This document shows, piece by piece, positions 1-6,114 of a stretch of DNA of 7,142 nt. This DNA is from Methylovulum sp. (GTDB taxonomy: Bacteria; Pseudomonadota; Gammaproteobacteria; Methylococcales; Methylomonadaceae), in contig JAQTNZ010000129.1 of the NCBI GenBank assembly GCA_028713595.1, forward strand, positions 1-7,142. The letters run 5' to 3'. Below the pieces are notes generated by a model, which did no database searches, was not told the origin of the DNA, and was given only the letters and a program-made list of their open reading frames with translations. The position numbers and the translations under genes are program-made. The stretch's first letter is position 1, and each line of letters starts with the position of its first letter.

Positions 1-1
1 T

Positions 2-355
2 ATCCGTAGCCAATTTTTGAACAATATCAAACAGGCTTATGACACCAGCCCTGATTTGGAAAACTTGCTGCTTGACGGTTTCTTTGTCGAAGCCATTAAG
101 GCCGCTGATGCGGGCTGGCGTAAGGCGGTGATTTTAGGCATTGAAGCCGGTATCCCCACCCCCGCCTTTGCCTCCGCGTTGGCCTATTATGACGGCTACC
201 GCACCGAACGCTTGCCCGCCAATTTGCTGCAAGCGCAACGCGATTATTTTGGGGCGCACACTTATGAGCGTACCGATAAGCCACGCGGCGAGTTTTTCCA
301 TACCGATTGGACAGGCCAAGGCGGTAAGGTGGCCTCGACGACTTATACGGTTTAG
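2..355 (+). CDS. gnd: 6-phosphogluconate dehydrogenase (decarboxylating), C-terminal part
   Basis: This is the 3' end of a gene that enters from the left edge. The frame is open from base 2 and reads I-R-S-Q-F-L before the first in-frame TTG at 17, so the TTG is an internal Leu codon and not a start. About 117 residues remain of a protein usually near 470-480 residues long. The sequence shows the conserved [20 protein letters not shown] stretch; its Arg and His are the substrate-phosphate contacts supplied to the neighbouring subunit in this dimeric family. It ends with the [15 protein letters not shown] tail typical of the long form, which reaches into the partner subunit. The enzyme oxidatively decarboxylates 6-phosphogluconate to ribulose 5-phosphate in the cytoplasm. 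It lies upstream of zwf and pgl on the same strand, so the three steps of the oxidative pentose phosphate branch are clustered. Cofactor preference (NAD or NADP) cannot be judged because the N-terminal Rossmann domain is missing. Confidence 0.96.
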   Translation: MRSQFLNNIKQAYDTSPDLENLLLDGFFVEAIKAADAGWRKAVILGIEAGIPTPAFASALAYYDGYRTERLPANLLQAQRDYFGAHTYERTDKPRGEFFHTDWTGQGGKVASTTYTV

Positions 356-403
356 TTTGGGTTAAACATATGCACTGCGGCACTATTCTGGGGAGTTTGG
401 TAA

Positions 404-427
404 GCGATAGCTTTACAAGGCTATCGC
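404..427 (+). terminator. 8-bp perfect stem-loop after gnd, possible transcription end
   Basis: GCGATAGC (404-411) pairs perfectly with GCTATCGC (420-427) around an 8-base loop, 48 bases after the gnd stop. TTGG before and CCAA after could extend the stem over a small bulge. No T-run follows, so it is not a textbook intrinsic terminator. It could be a processing or mRNA-stabilising hairpin instead. Confidence 0.35.
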
Positions 428-455
428 CAAATAGCCAGAAGTCGTTGGAAAAAAT

Positions 456-520
456 GTGTTGAATTGTTTGATTTAACTAAAAATAAATTCATTTACTTGT
501 TATTGGGGCCAATTCAACAC
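456..520. repeat. Perfect 11-bp inverted repeat in the gnd-zwf gap
   Basis: GTGTTGAATTG (456-466) is the exact reverse complement of CAATTCAACAC (510-520), and 43 very AT-rich bases lie between the arms. The pair sits 126 bases upstream of the preferred zwf start, where a promoter or operator for zwf-pgl would be expected. Weak sigma70-like hexamers can be picked out (TTGAAT at 459, TAAATT at 484), but their 19-base spacing is poor and I do not call a promoter. Apart from this repeat and the hairpin at 404-427, I see no gene or clear site in 356-646. Confidence 0.45.
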
Positions 521-646
521 CTACCTTGGCGAAAGTATTGCTTGTCACTCCCAGCAAATACCCCCTTACTGTTTTGCCTGTGATGATAGGTCTGCCGCCC
601 CGTGCAGATCATCGGCCCTTTAACCTTATTGGCACTTAAAAATCCT

Positions 647-2128
647 ATGAAAGCAGAACCCTGTACTTATGTTATTTTCGGTGCCACTGGCAACCTGTCC
701 CGCATTAAACTGATGCCCGCGCTGTACCGTCTGGATGCCGCTGGCCGCTTGCCTGACGGCACCCGGATTTTGGCGATGGGACGGCGCCCTTGGGATCAGC
801 AAAAATGGCGGCAAGAAGTCCATGATATGGTGCAAGCCAAGGCCAAGGACGATTTTGATGAGGCGGTGTTCCAACGCTTTAGCGACCGTCTGCATTATCA
901 TCAAGGTGACATTAGCCAACCCGAATGCTATTCGGGCTTGGCGGACACGCTGGCGCGGAAAGAGTTTTCGCAAAACATCGCCTTTTACTTGTCGATTAGC
1001 CCGGCGGACTTTGGCCCGGTGATGAGCATGTTAAGCGCCAACCAGTTGTTCATTGAAGAAAGCGGCTGGCGGCGGGTGATTATCGAAAAGCCGTTCGGTT
1101 ATGATTTGGACAGCGCCCAAGCCTTACAGAAGCGGATTAGCCAGTATTTGGCGGAACAGCAAATCTACCGTATTGACCATTATCTGGGCAAAGGCATGGT
1201 GCAGAACGTGTTGGTGTTCCGCTTCGCCAATGTCATGCTGGAACCGTTATGGAACCGCAATTATATCGACCATATCCAAGTCACCCATTCGGAAAGCATC
1301 GGCATAGACAGCCGGGGCGATTATTATGACAGCGCCGGGGCGTTGCGCGATATGTTGCAAAGCCATTTGCTGCAATTGCTGACGCTGGTGACGATGGAGC
1401 CGCCGGTGTCGATGGAGGCCGAATCTTTGCGGGATGAAAAGGTCAAGGTGTTAAAATCGATACGCCCTATCCCTAAAGAAGCTGTCCATGCTCAGGCTTT
1501 CCGTGGCCAATATGCCAAGGGCATGATTAACGACGAAAAGGTCAAGGGTTATTTGGATGAGGTCAATATCCCACCGGGCAGCACTACCGAGACGTATGCG
1601 TCAATGAAGCTGTATATCGACAATTGGCGCTGGCGGGGCGTGCCGTTTTATATGCGTACCGGCAAACGCATGGCGAAAGCGCAATCGACCATCTCGATTT
1701 GTTTCCGCCATCCGCCCTTACAGTTTTTTCGTGACACCAACGTGCATTGTATGAACCCCAATTGGGTGCTGTTAGGCATACAGCCGGAAGAATGTATCCG
1801 CATTGAAATGACCGTGAAAGAGCCGGGCTTGGAAATGAGCACCCGCACCAGTAGTTTGGATGCCAGTTTCCGTAACGAAAATGAAAAAGCGGTCGATGCT
1901 TACGAAGATTTGTTGCTGGATGTGATGAAAGGCGACCGTTCCTTGTTTTTGCGCTTTGACGAGGTTGAATATGCTTGGCGTATTGTTGACCCGATCTTGC
2001 AAACGTGGGCGGTTGAGCGCGATTATATCGCCACTTACCCCGCCGGCTCGTGGGGGCCTGAAGACAGCCGCTTATTTGATAAAGAAAGCCAATCCTGGCG
2101 TAGTTCCTTAACACCGGAGTGTAAATAA
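647..2128 (+). CDS. zwf: Glucose-6-phosphate 1-dehydrogenase
   Basis: This cytoplasmic enzyme oxidises glucose 6-phosphate to 6-phosphoglucono-1,5-lactone with NAD(P)+, the entry step of the oxidative pentose phosphate and Entner-Doudoroff routes. From the ATG at 647 the protein is 493 residues, matching the usual length of about 490. The N-terminal Rossmann dinucleotide loop is GATGNLS (12-18) with Lys21. EKPFG is at 147-151. The signature RIDHYLGKG spans 175-183, giving Asp177 and His178. His240 in DMLQSH matches the catalytic base; these numbers coincide with those of the Leuconostoc mesenteroides enzyme. An in-frame GTG at 602 would add 15 residues (QIIGPLTLLALKNP) that precede the normal family start and look non-conserved, so I prefer 647. 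Neither start has a strong Shine-Dalgarno sequence. The TAA stop directly abuts the pgl ATG, so the two genes are surely co-transcribed. Arginine is encoded almost entirely by CGN codons. Confidence 0.97.
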   Translation: MKAEPCTYVIFGATGNLSRIKLMPALYRLDAAGRLPDGTRILAMGRRPWDQQKWRQEVHDMVQAKAKDDFDEAVFQRFSDRLHYHQGDISQPECYSGLADTLARKEFSQNIAFYLSISPADFGPVMSMLSANQLFIEESGWRRVIIEKPFGYDLDSAQALQKRISQYLAEQQIYRIDHYLGKGMVQNVLVFRFANVMLEPLWNRNYIDHIQVTHSESIGIDSRGDYYDSAGALRDMLQSHLLQLLTLVTMEPPVSMEAESLRDEKVKVLKSIRPIPKEAVHAQAFRGQYAKGMINDEKVKGYLDEVNIPPGSTTETYASMKLYIDNWRWRGVPFYMRTGKRMAKAQSTISICFRHPPLQFFRDTNVHCMNPNWVLLGIQPEECIRIEMTVKEPGLEMSTRTSSLDASFRNENEKAVDAYEDLLLDVMKGDRSLFLRFDEVEYAWRIVDPILQTWAVERDYIATYPAGSWGPEDSRLFDKESQSWRSSLTPECK

Positions 2129-2812
2129 ATGCAAGAAAATAGCCGCTGGCATCCTTTGGCGACCGCTGACGAAGTCGCCGCCGTTGCCTGCCAACATATC
2201 CTTAAGTCCGCCCGGCAAGCCATTGCCGAACGCGGCACGTTTAAGCTGGTGCTGGCAGGTGGCACGACCCCTGAAAAAGTATACCGTTTGTTGGCCGAAA
2301 CCGCTGCCGATTGGGGCAAGTGGGTGATTTATTACGGTGATGAGCGTTGTTTGCCCGCCGACCATGCCGACCGCAACAGCATGATCGCCCAGCAAACCCT
2401 GTTGGATCATGTGCCGATTCCGGCGGAACAGATATTTACCTTACAGGCCGAACTCGGTGGCGAAGCCGCCGCCGAACAGTATCGGCCCATTGTCGCCGCC
2501 GCCCTGCCTTTTGATATGGTGTTGTTAGGCCTAGGTGAAGACGGGCATACTGCCAGCCTGTTCCCAGGCCATGTCCATGACCCGGACGAGTTGGTCCATG
2601 CCGTGTATAACTCGCCCAAACCGCCACCTAAACGGGTTTCCATCAGCGCGAAAGCGTTAAGCGACACCCACGAATTGCTGTTTTTGGTTACTGGCGCGAA
2701 CAAGCGCGAAATAGTCAAGGCTTGGCGGGCCGGTGCGGATTTGCCGGTTGCCACTATACAGCCGGAAACGACTTTGGACGTTTATATTGATAGCGATGCT
2801 TACCAGGCCTAG
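2129..2812 (+). CDS. pgl: 6-phosphogluconolactonase (DevB/SOL type)
   Basis: The enzyme hydrolyses 6-phosphoglucono-lactone to 6-phosphogluconate, linking the products of zwf and gnd. The 227 residues are normal for the DevB/SOL family and unlike the longer beta-propeller YbhE type of E. coli. Visible motifs are LAGGTTP (42-48), a sugar-phosphate binding loop shared with glucosamine-6-phosphate isomerases; YYGDERCLP (68-76); and LLGLGEDGHTASLFP (132-146), with the Glu-Asp-Gly-His catalytic segment. RVSISAKAL (169-177) follows. The ATG comes directly after the zwf stop codon. A GGAG at 2116-2119, inside the end of zwf, lies 9 bases upstream of it, so translation is probably coupled. Codon use and GC content match zwf. 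Confidence 0.96.
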   Translation: MQENSRWHPLATADEVAAVACQHILKSARQAIAERGTFKLVLAGGTTPEKVYRLLAETAADWGKWVIYYGDERCLPADHADRNSMIAQQTLLDHVPIPAEQIFTLQAELGGEAAAEQYRPIVAAALPFDMVLLGLGEDGHTASLFPGHVHDPDELVHAVYNSPKPPPKRVSISAKALSDTHELLFLVTGANKREIVKAWRAGADLPVATIQPETTLDVYIDSDAYQA

Positions 2813-2832
2813 CTTTTAATGTAGGTAGCTTT

Positions 2833-2879
2833 AAACGGCCAAGTTTTTGGGTTTAACCCACAGATACCGGGAGCCGTTT
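2833..2879 (+). terminator. Nested stem-loops just after pgl, possible operon end
   Basis: AAACGGC (2833-2839) pairs with GCCGTTT (2873-2879). Inside the loop, TGGGTT (2848-2853) and AACCCA (2855-2860) form a second perfect 6-bp stem around one base. The structure begins 20 bases after the pgl stop. There is no T-run, so termination is only suggested by position. Confidence 0.35.
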
Positions 2880-2881
2880 GT

Positions 2882-2959
2882 GGTGGGCACTTTGATACCT
2901 CAGGAGAGCCTTGCCGAACCATGGGCGGCTCTCGTGTCCTGTGGGTATAACCGCCCACC
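2882..2959. repeat. Imperfect palindromic segment (REP-like)
   Basis: GGTGGGC (2882-2888) is complementary to GCCCACC (2953-2959). Between them GAGAGCC (2904-2910) pairs with GGCTCTC (2927-2933) across a loop containing TTGCCGAACCATGGGC. The GCCGAACCATG core resembles the GTCGAACCATG of the palindrome at 3163-3207, so this may be a diverged member of the same dispersed family. A run of eight C follows at 2958-2965. Confidence 0.4.
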
Positions 2960-3162
2960 CCCCCCATTCGACCAGCTCACGGCAGGCTTCGACAAGTTCC
3001 ACCACAGGGGGCACTGCCATTAAGTTAAGAAATTGTTTTTAACAATTAGACTATTAATAAGTACACACTCGTTCCCACGCGCTGCGTCACTGCCATTAAG
3101 TTAAGGATTTATATTTTTATTTCAATAAGACAGTAAAAACCACCGACTTAAGGTCGTAGTAA

Positions 3163-3207
3163 GTTAATCCGTTCGTGGTGAGCTTGTCGAACCATGACCG
3201 GATTAAC
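3163..3207. repeat. REP-like extragenic palindrome
   Basis: GTTAATCCG (3163-3171) pairs perfectly with CGGATTAAC (3199-3207). The loop reads GTGGTGAGCTTGTCGAACCA, containing TGGT/ACCA and TTCG/CGAA that can add inner pairs. From memory, the GTGAGCTTGTCGAACCATG wording is a common dispersed palindrome in proteobacterial genomes; I could not verify this here. Confidence 0.55.
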
Positions 3208-3210
3208 CGT

Positions 3211-3242
3211 CCACCCTTCGACCAGCTCCACTACAAGGGTGG
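3211..3242. repeat. Second palindrome, 8-bp stem
   Basis: CCACCCTT (3211-3218) is the exact reverse complement of AAGGGTGG (3235-3242), with the loop CGACCAGCTCCACTAC. It directly follows the REP-like palindrome at 3163-3207. Its CTTCGACCAGCTC wording repeats the ATTCGACCAGCTCAC at 2967-2981. Confidence 0.5.
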
Positions 3243-3243
3243 T

Positions 3244-3395
3244 CTGGGGACAGGCGAACGGCTAATCCTATCTTGTTGAAATTACAGGCACAAATCCTTA
3301 ACTTAATGGCAGTGCAGGGGGGGGGCTGGGGACAGGCGGACGGTTAAGCCTATCTTGTTGAAACTACAAGTGCAATTTCTTAACTTAATGACACT
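3244..3395. repeat. Two tandem ~70-bp direct repeats
   Basis: Copy 1 is 3244-3314 and copy 2 is 3326-3395. Both begin CTGGGGACAGGCG, share CCTATCTTGTTGAAA in the middle and end in the inverted CTTAACTTAATG end sequence. By eye they are roughly 80 percent identical. The join between them (3315-3325) is CA followed by nine G. They are the duplicated right ends of the composite element. Confidence 0.65.
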
Positions 3396-3499
3396 AGGCA
3401 AGATGCCCTGCCAAACCGTTATGGAACCGTATTTGCAGCACCCGTCATTACGGCGTTGTACCTTTTAACCGAAGCCACTGCTTCCTACCTGAGAATTTT

Positions 3500-3862
3500 A
3501 TGATTAAAGCCATTCACCTTACGTTTATCCTGTTGTCTGTGTTCAGCTTTGTCGGTCGGGTCATTTTGTCAGAAACCCATCCCGCCTTTCTCAAACAACC
3601 AGCGATTAAGGTCGCCCCGCACATCATCAACACCTTATTATTGCTCAGTGGGGTGATTTTGGTGTTCCAAGGCCAATGGCTGTCGGGTGAAACGGGTTGG
3701 CTCTTGGCGAAAGTCATAGGCTTGATAGGCTACATCGGCTTAGGTATCGTCACCCTGCGCACCCGTGGCCGCAACCGCTGGCTGGCCTTTGCCGGAGCGA
3801 TGGCCTGTATCGTCTATATCGGCATAGTCGCCGTGACCAAAAACCCGTTCTTTTTCTTGTAG
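3500..3862 (+). CDS. SirB2-family integral membrane protein
   Basis: This 120-residue, very hydrophobic protein has four predicted transmembrane helices, at about residues 4-23, 42-57, 66-86 and 94-113. The pattern fits the SirB2 family: a short first helix with H-L-T and an Arg at its end, PHIINTLLLLSG at 40-51, WLLAKVIGLIGYIGLG at 67-82, then basic RTRGRNR (87-93) and a last helix ending AVTKNPF. Family members are about 120-130 residues, so it is full length. The family is named after a Salmonella locus linked to invasion gene expression, but its biochemical role is not known, and no virulence role should be read into it here. The ATG has only a weak GAGA five bases upstream. The basic 87-93 segment suggests a cytoplasmic loop. 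It follows the repeat region and precedes fic by 32 bases, so co-transcription is possible. Confidence 0.8.
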   Translation: MIKAIHLTFILLSVFSFVGRVILSETHPAFLKQPAIKVAPHIINTLLLLSGVILVFQGQWLSGETGWLLAKVIGLIGYIGLGIVTLRTRGRNRWLAFAGAMACIVYIGIVAVTKNPFFFL

Positions 3863-3894
3863 GCGGTTGCTTAAGGCCCCATCGCCATTAAAAA

Positions 3895-4863
3895 ATGCAA
3901 ACCATACCAACAGCAGCGCCGTTATCCGCCGGGCAAAAAAAGGAACTGGCTGACATTAAAAGGCGCTTTGCCCATTTGACCCTGACTGGCGAAAACAGCC
4001 CGTTTGACCTGTTGCAACTGTATCCTGAAACCGCTGACATCGCCCTGTTATCCGAGCAACTGACTGACCTTAAACACTGTCTGGACAGTTTCAGGCCGTT
4101 ATCGGCGGAACAGGTGACGCATTTGCATGAAGTGTTTGATACCGAATACACCTACGAATCCAACCGCATCGAGGGAAACACCCTGACTCTGATGGAAACC
4201 GACCTGATTATCAACAAAGGGCTAACGGTGGGCGGCAAAAAAATGCAAGAGCATTTGGAAGCGGTCAACCATAAACAGGCCATTGACTATATCAGAAGCC
4301 TTGTTGACAGCCATCAAGACCTCAGCGAAGACACCTTAAGGAAACTCCATGCGATTGTCCTGATGGGCATAGACTTTAAAAATGCCGGTTTTTGGCGGAC
4401 GGATCGTGTCCGTATCTTAGGCAGTAGGCACGTTTGCCCGAACCCTATCAAAATACCCCAGCTTATGGGCGAGTTTTTCGCCTATTATGCCGCCAATAAA
4501 AACACCCTGCATCCGGTCATCTTATCCGCAAACATGCACGAGCAGCTAGTGACCATCCACCCGTTCATTGACGGCAACGGCAGGACGGCAAGGCTAATCA
4601 TGAACCTGATCTTGCTCAAACACGGCTACCCCATCACCATCATCTCCTCCGAAACCCAAGCGCGGGACGCGTATTACCAAACCTTGGAAAAGGCGCAAAT
4701 CTCAGCGGACAGGGACAATAGCGATTTTATCAGGCTGGTGGCCTTGTGTGTGAAAAAATGGCTGTTGGTTTACTTGGACATGCTGTCAGGCAGCATCGGC
4801 GAAGAGAGCCAGGACAAAGGCTATTATTTTTTTAAGAGGATTGAGGGGCAGTTGCGGGGGTGA
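3895..4863 (+). CDS. Fic-domain protein, class II (N-terminal inhibitory helix), probable AMPylator
   Basis: Fic enzymes transfer a nucleotide phosphate moiety, usually AMP from ATP, onto hydroxyl side chains of target proteins; some also remove it. The 322 residues show the full core motif HPFIDGNGRTAR (222-233) with catalytic His222, and the likely target-positioning flap GFWRTDRVRILGSRHVCPNP (165-184). Upstream, ESNRIEGN (88-95) fits the inhibitory motif (S/T)xxxE(G/N), with Ser89, Glu93 and Gly94 before the core, which makes this class II and autoinhibited. Only about 90 residues follow the motif, and I see no clear C-terminal winged helix of the kind many class II proteins carry; it ends FFKRIEGQLRG. 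The 3' end may therefore be shortened. Ten of 17 arginines use AGG/AGA, unlike zwf, which suggests acquisition by transfer. No cognate antitoxin ORF is visible beside it, consistent with inhibition in cis. The ATG lacks a good ribosome site. The target cannot be told from sequence. Confidence 0.92.
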   Translation: MQTIPTAAPLSAGQKKELADIKRRFAHLTLTGENSPFDLLQLYPETADIALLSEQLTDLKHCLDSFRPLSAEQVTHLHEVFDTEYTYESNRIEGNTLTLMETDLIINKGLTVGGKKMQEHLEAVNHKQAIDYIRSLVDSHQDLSEDTLRKLHAIVLMGIDFKNAGFWRTDRVRILGSRHVCPNPIKIPQLMGEFFAYYAANKNTLHPVILSANMHEQLVTIHPFIDGNGRTARLIMNLILLKHGYPITIISSETQARDAYYQTLEKAQISADRDNSDFIRLVALCVKKWLLVYLDMLSGSIGEESQDKGYYFFKRIEGQLRG

Positions 4864-4913
4864 TTGTTGCAGTTGCGTAGGGTGCGGGCGTGGGTGTACT
4901 GCGCCTTACCGCA
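4864..4913. other. Short convergent gap with possible dispersed-repeat remnant
   Basis: The 50 bases between the convergent fic and small-protein genes read GCGTAGGGTGCGGGCG ... GCGCCTTACCGCATTAGGC. This wording resembles dispersed extragenic repeats I recall from other bacteria, but there is no second copy in the window to prove it. GCAGTTGCG occurs both at the end of fic and just after its stop. No terminator with a T-run is visible for either gene. Confidence 0.25.
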
Positions 4914-5150
4914 TTAGGCACGGCCACTTTCCCATAGGCGGCCTTCACGGATAACCGAGCAATGGTAACAACCACTCGACTTGCCATCTAGGTTGTACCA
5001 CCCGTGTTTACCCCCAACCGCTTCACAGTTTTCGGCTTTCTCTGCCACGCCCAAGTTGATAATCCACCAAGGCAAATGGGTACGCAGCCAAGTGCGCCAC
5101 CGATAGGGATGGCCAAAATCCCAGTATTCTATAGTTACCTTCATCTTCAT
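4914..5150 (-). CDS. Small Trp-rich, Cys-containing protein of unknown function
   Basis: From the ATG at 5150 this encodes 78 residues. It is rich in Trp (W10, W18, W21, W28, W29, W51, W73) and has IEYWDFGHPYRWRTWLRTHL (7-26) followed by PWWIINLGVA. The second half has Cys42, His49, and a CYHC cluster (Cys61, His63, Cys64), a set that could bind a metal or form a disulfide; that is inference. I recall similar short hypothetical proteins from other bacteria but cannot name a family. There is no signal peptide and no convincing transmembrane segment. The frame stays open up to an ATG at 5231, which would add 27 residues (start MLSSRDCATQ), but these look like non-conserved leader; GGGAA before the 5150 ATG supports the shorter form. 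It lies 93 bases downstream of the exported PPC-like gene on the same strand and is convergent with fic. Confidence 0.62.
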   Translation of the reverse strand: MKMKVTIEYWDFGHPYRWRTWLRTHLPWWIINLGVAEKAENCEAVGGKHGWYNLDGKSSGCYHCSVIREGRLWESGRA

Positions 5151-5243
5151 GATATTGCATTCCCATGGCGCGTAGACCCGAAAAAACGGCATGGCCGCCC
5201 GTTGGGTGGCACAATCCCGACTGGACAGCATTTTTCATTTTTA

Positions 5244-5990
5244 TCAATCTAACGGGAATGATGCGACTTGTACGCCCGATTTAGCGTTAAAAATATACTG
5301 TGTGTTGGTTTGTGTCAGGCCATCATAAATAATAACGGCGACGTTTATATCGTTAAAACCTGCAATTGAGACAGGCTTTAATGACAGGCCATCAGGCAAT
5401 GGAATGATATTGATAACATCACCCGTACTGCCATCCCTGATTTCAATCTGGCTACTGGCATCCGCCAAAATACGCAAAATAGCGAGGTCTTTTTTAGTGT
5501 TTTTATTCAAATCCACCAAGCCTACCGAACCCACAATGCTGGGGGTGACAGAAACTTTTGCGCTAACAGATAATGTATAATTTATTGGCTCAACGTTGGG
5601 TGCATACAAACTGTAACAATAGATATAAAAAACACCTGCCCCTAAGCTTTGAGTAAAGCTCGACACGGTGGTATCAAATGCGTTAATTGTCCCGTGACGG
5701 AGATCTCTACCCGTACCATCAACTAAATAAAAATAGCTTACAGAGCTATTGCCTACTTTGTTACGAAAGCTCACCGTTACATTGGTGCTTGATTCGGTTA
5801 GGGTAAAGTGATAATAATCGTGACGGCCATTGCTATCTATTGTAAAGGTGCCATCCAATACATCATTAACGGATAAGGTATTGGATTGTGAGCGACTGTC
5901 ATTAGGCTCGCTTTCAACACCTGCATTTACAGTTAATGGCACACCTAACAGCGTAGCGGAAAGTAATAACTGCGCGATAATTTTGTTCAT
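5244..5990 (-). CDS. Exported protein with PPC-like domain and two degenerate repeat units
   Basis: The 248-residue protein starts with a clear Sec signal peptide: MNK, a hydrophobic stretch at 4-20, and cleavage likely after VNA (residue 23). The mature protein opens with ESEPNDS (26-32), the EPN-D signature of bacterial pre-peptidase C-terminal (PPC) beta-sandwich domains. HDYYHFTL (57-64) and GAGVFYIYCYS (117-127) fit the rest of that fold, up to about residue 143. Residues 155-201 form a unit with D160, N162, N164 and D168 in a calcium-loop-like DLNKNTKKDLAIL, then IEIRDGSTGDVI. Residues 206-248 look like a second unit (VAVIIYDG, YIFNAKSGVQVASF) whose acidic loop is lost. Similar DLNGNG-type repeats resemble FG-GAP/VCBS repeats of surface proteins. 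No peptidase domain is attached, and the binding partner is unknown. AAGG lies 8 bases before the ATG. The gene is AT-rich compared with zwf. Confidence 0.8.
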   Translation of the reverse strand: MNKIIAQLLLSATLLGVPLTVNAGVESEPNDSRSQSNTLSVNDVLDGTFTIDSNGRHDYYHFTLTESSTNVTVSFRNKVGNSSVSYFYLVDGTGRDLRHGTINAFDTTVSSFTQSLGAGVFYIYCYSLYAPNVEPINYTLSVSAKVSVTPSIVGSVGLVDLNKNTKKDLAILRILADASSQIEIRDGSTGDVINIIPLPDGLSLKPVSIAGFNDINVAVIIYDGLTQTNTQYIFNAKSGVQVASFPLD

Positions 5991-6114
5991 GATAATATCC
6001 TTGCCCGCTTAATTTTTAAGAGCCGAGCTTTTTCAAAGCGGGATAACTGAAAAGCCTAACGTATTTTTCCTAATGGTGTTCGTTTTATTGAATGTTTGCT
6101 ATTTTCTGTTTTAG

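Larger units (their letters stand above)
3088..3314. repeat. Inner 227-bp unit bounded by perfect 23-bp inverted repeats
   Basis: The left end (3088-3110, starting CACTGCC and ending GGATTT) is the exact reverse complement of the right end (3292-3314). The interior carries the REP-like palindromes at 3163-3207 and 3211-3242. No direct repeat flanks this particular pair (GCTGCGT on the left, CAGGGGG on the right), which argues against it being a simple recent insertion by itself. Confidence 0.6.
3012..3395. mobile_element. MITE-like composite element with nested/tandem ends, no transposase
   Basis: Four copies of one end sequence occur here. Two are direct: CACTGCCATTAAGTTAAG at 3012-3029 and 3088-3105. 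Two are inverted: 3297-3314, and a degraded copy at 3378-3395 ending TTAATGACACT. Beyond the shared core, the outer left copy matches the outer right copy over 18 bp (3018-3035 with 3373-3390). The inner left copy matches the inner right copy over 23 bp (3088-3110 with 3292-3314). CAGGGGG stands directly left of 3012 (3005-3011) and directly right of 3314 (3315-3321), a possible target-site duplication for a 303-bp unit. No ORF of useful size lies inside, so this is a non-autonomous element or a remnant. I cannot assign it to a named IS family. Confidence 0.6.

Noticed and set aside
404..427. Firm intrinsic terminator for gnd
   Set aside because: The stem is good but no T-run follows, so it is kept only as a possible end.
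602..646. GTG at 602 as zwf start, adding 15 residues
   Set aside because: The added residues come before the normal family N-terminus, and there is no strong ribosome site before the GTG. The ATG at 647 gives the expected 493 residues with the GATGNLS loop at 12-18.
1584..2114. 176-residue open frame on the minus strand inside zwf
   Set aside because: It is fully antisense to a clear zwf and its translation has no domain pattern; it is a shadow of zwf codon use.
2407..2754. 115-residue minus-strand open frame inside pgl
   Set aside because: It is antisense to a clear pgl with all its motifs; no independent evidence of coding.
3012..3395. CRISPR array
   Set aside because: The repeats are partly inverted, unevenly spaced and few; there are no spacers of constant length and no cas genes.
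5151..5231. Longer N-terminus (ATG at 5231) for the small Trp-rich protein
   Set aside because: The extra 27 residues have no recognisable pattern, and the ATG at 5150 has GGGAA upstream. I cannot exclude the longer form.
5004..5252. 82-residue plus-strand open frame opposite the small protein
   Set aside because: It overlaps the minus-strand frame with the Trp/Cys pattern, and its own translation is low in family-like features.
5991..6060. Sigma70 promoter for the PPC-like gene on the minus strand
   Set aside because: TTGAAA is present upstream, but no TATAAT-like hexamer lies at a suitable spacing.
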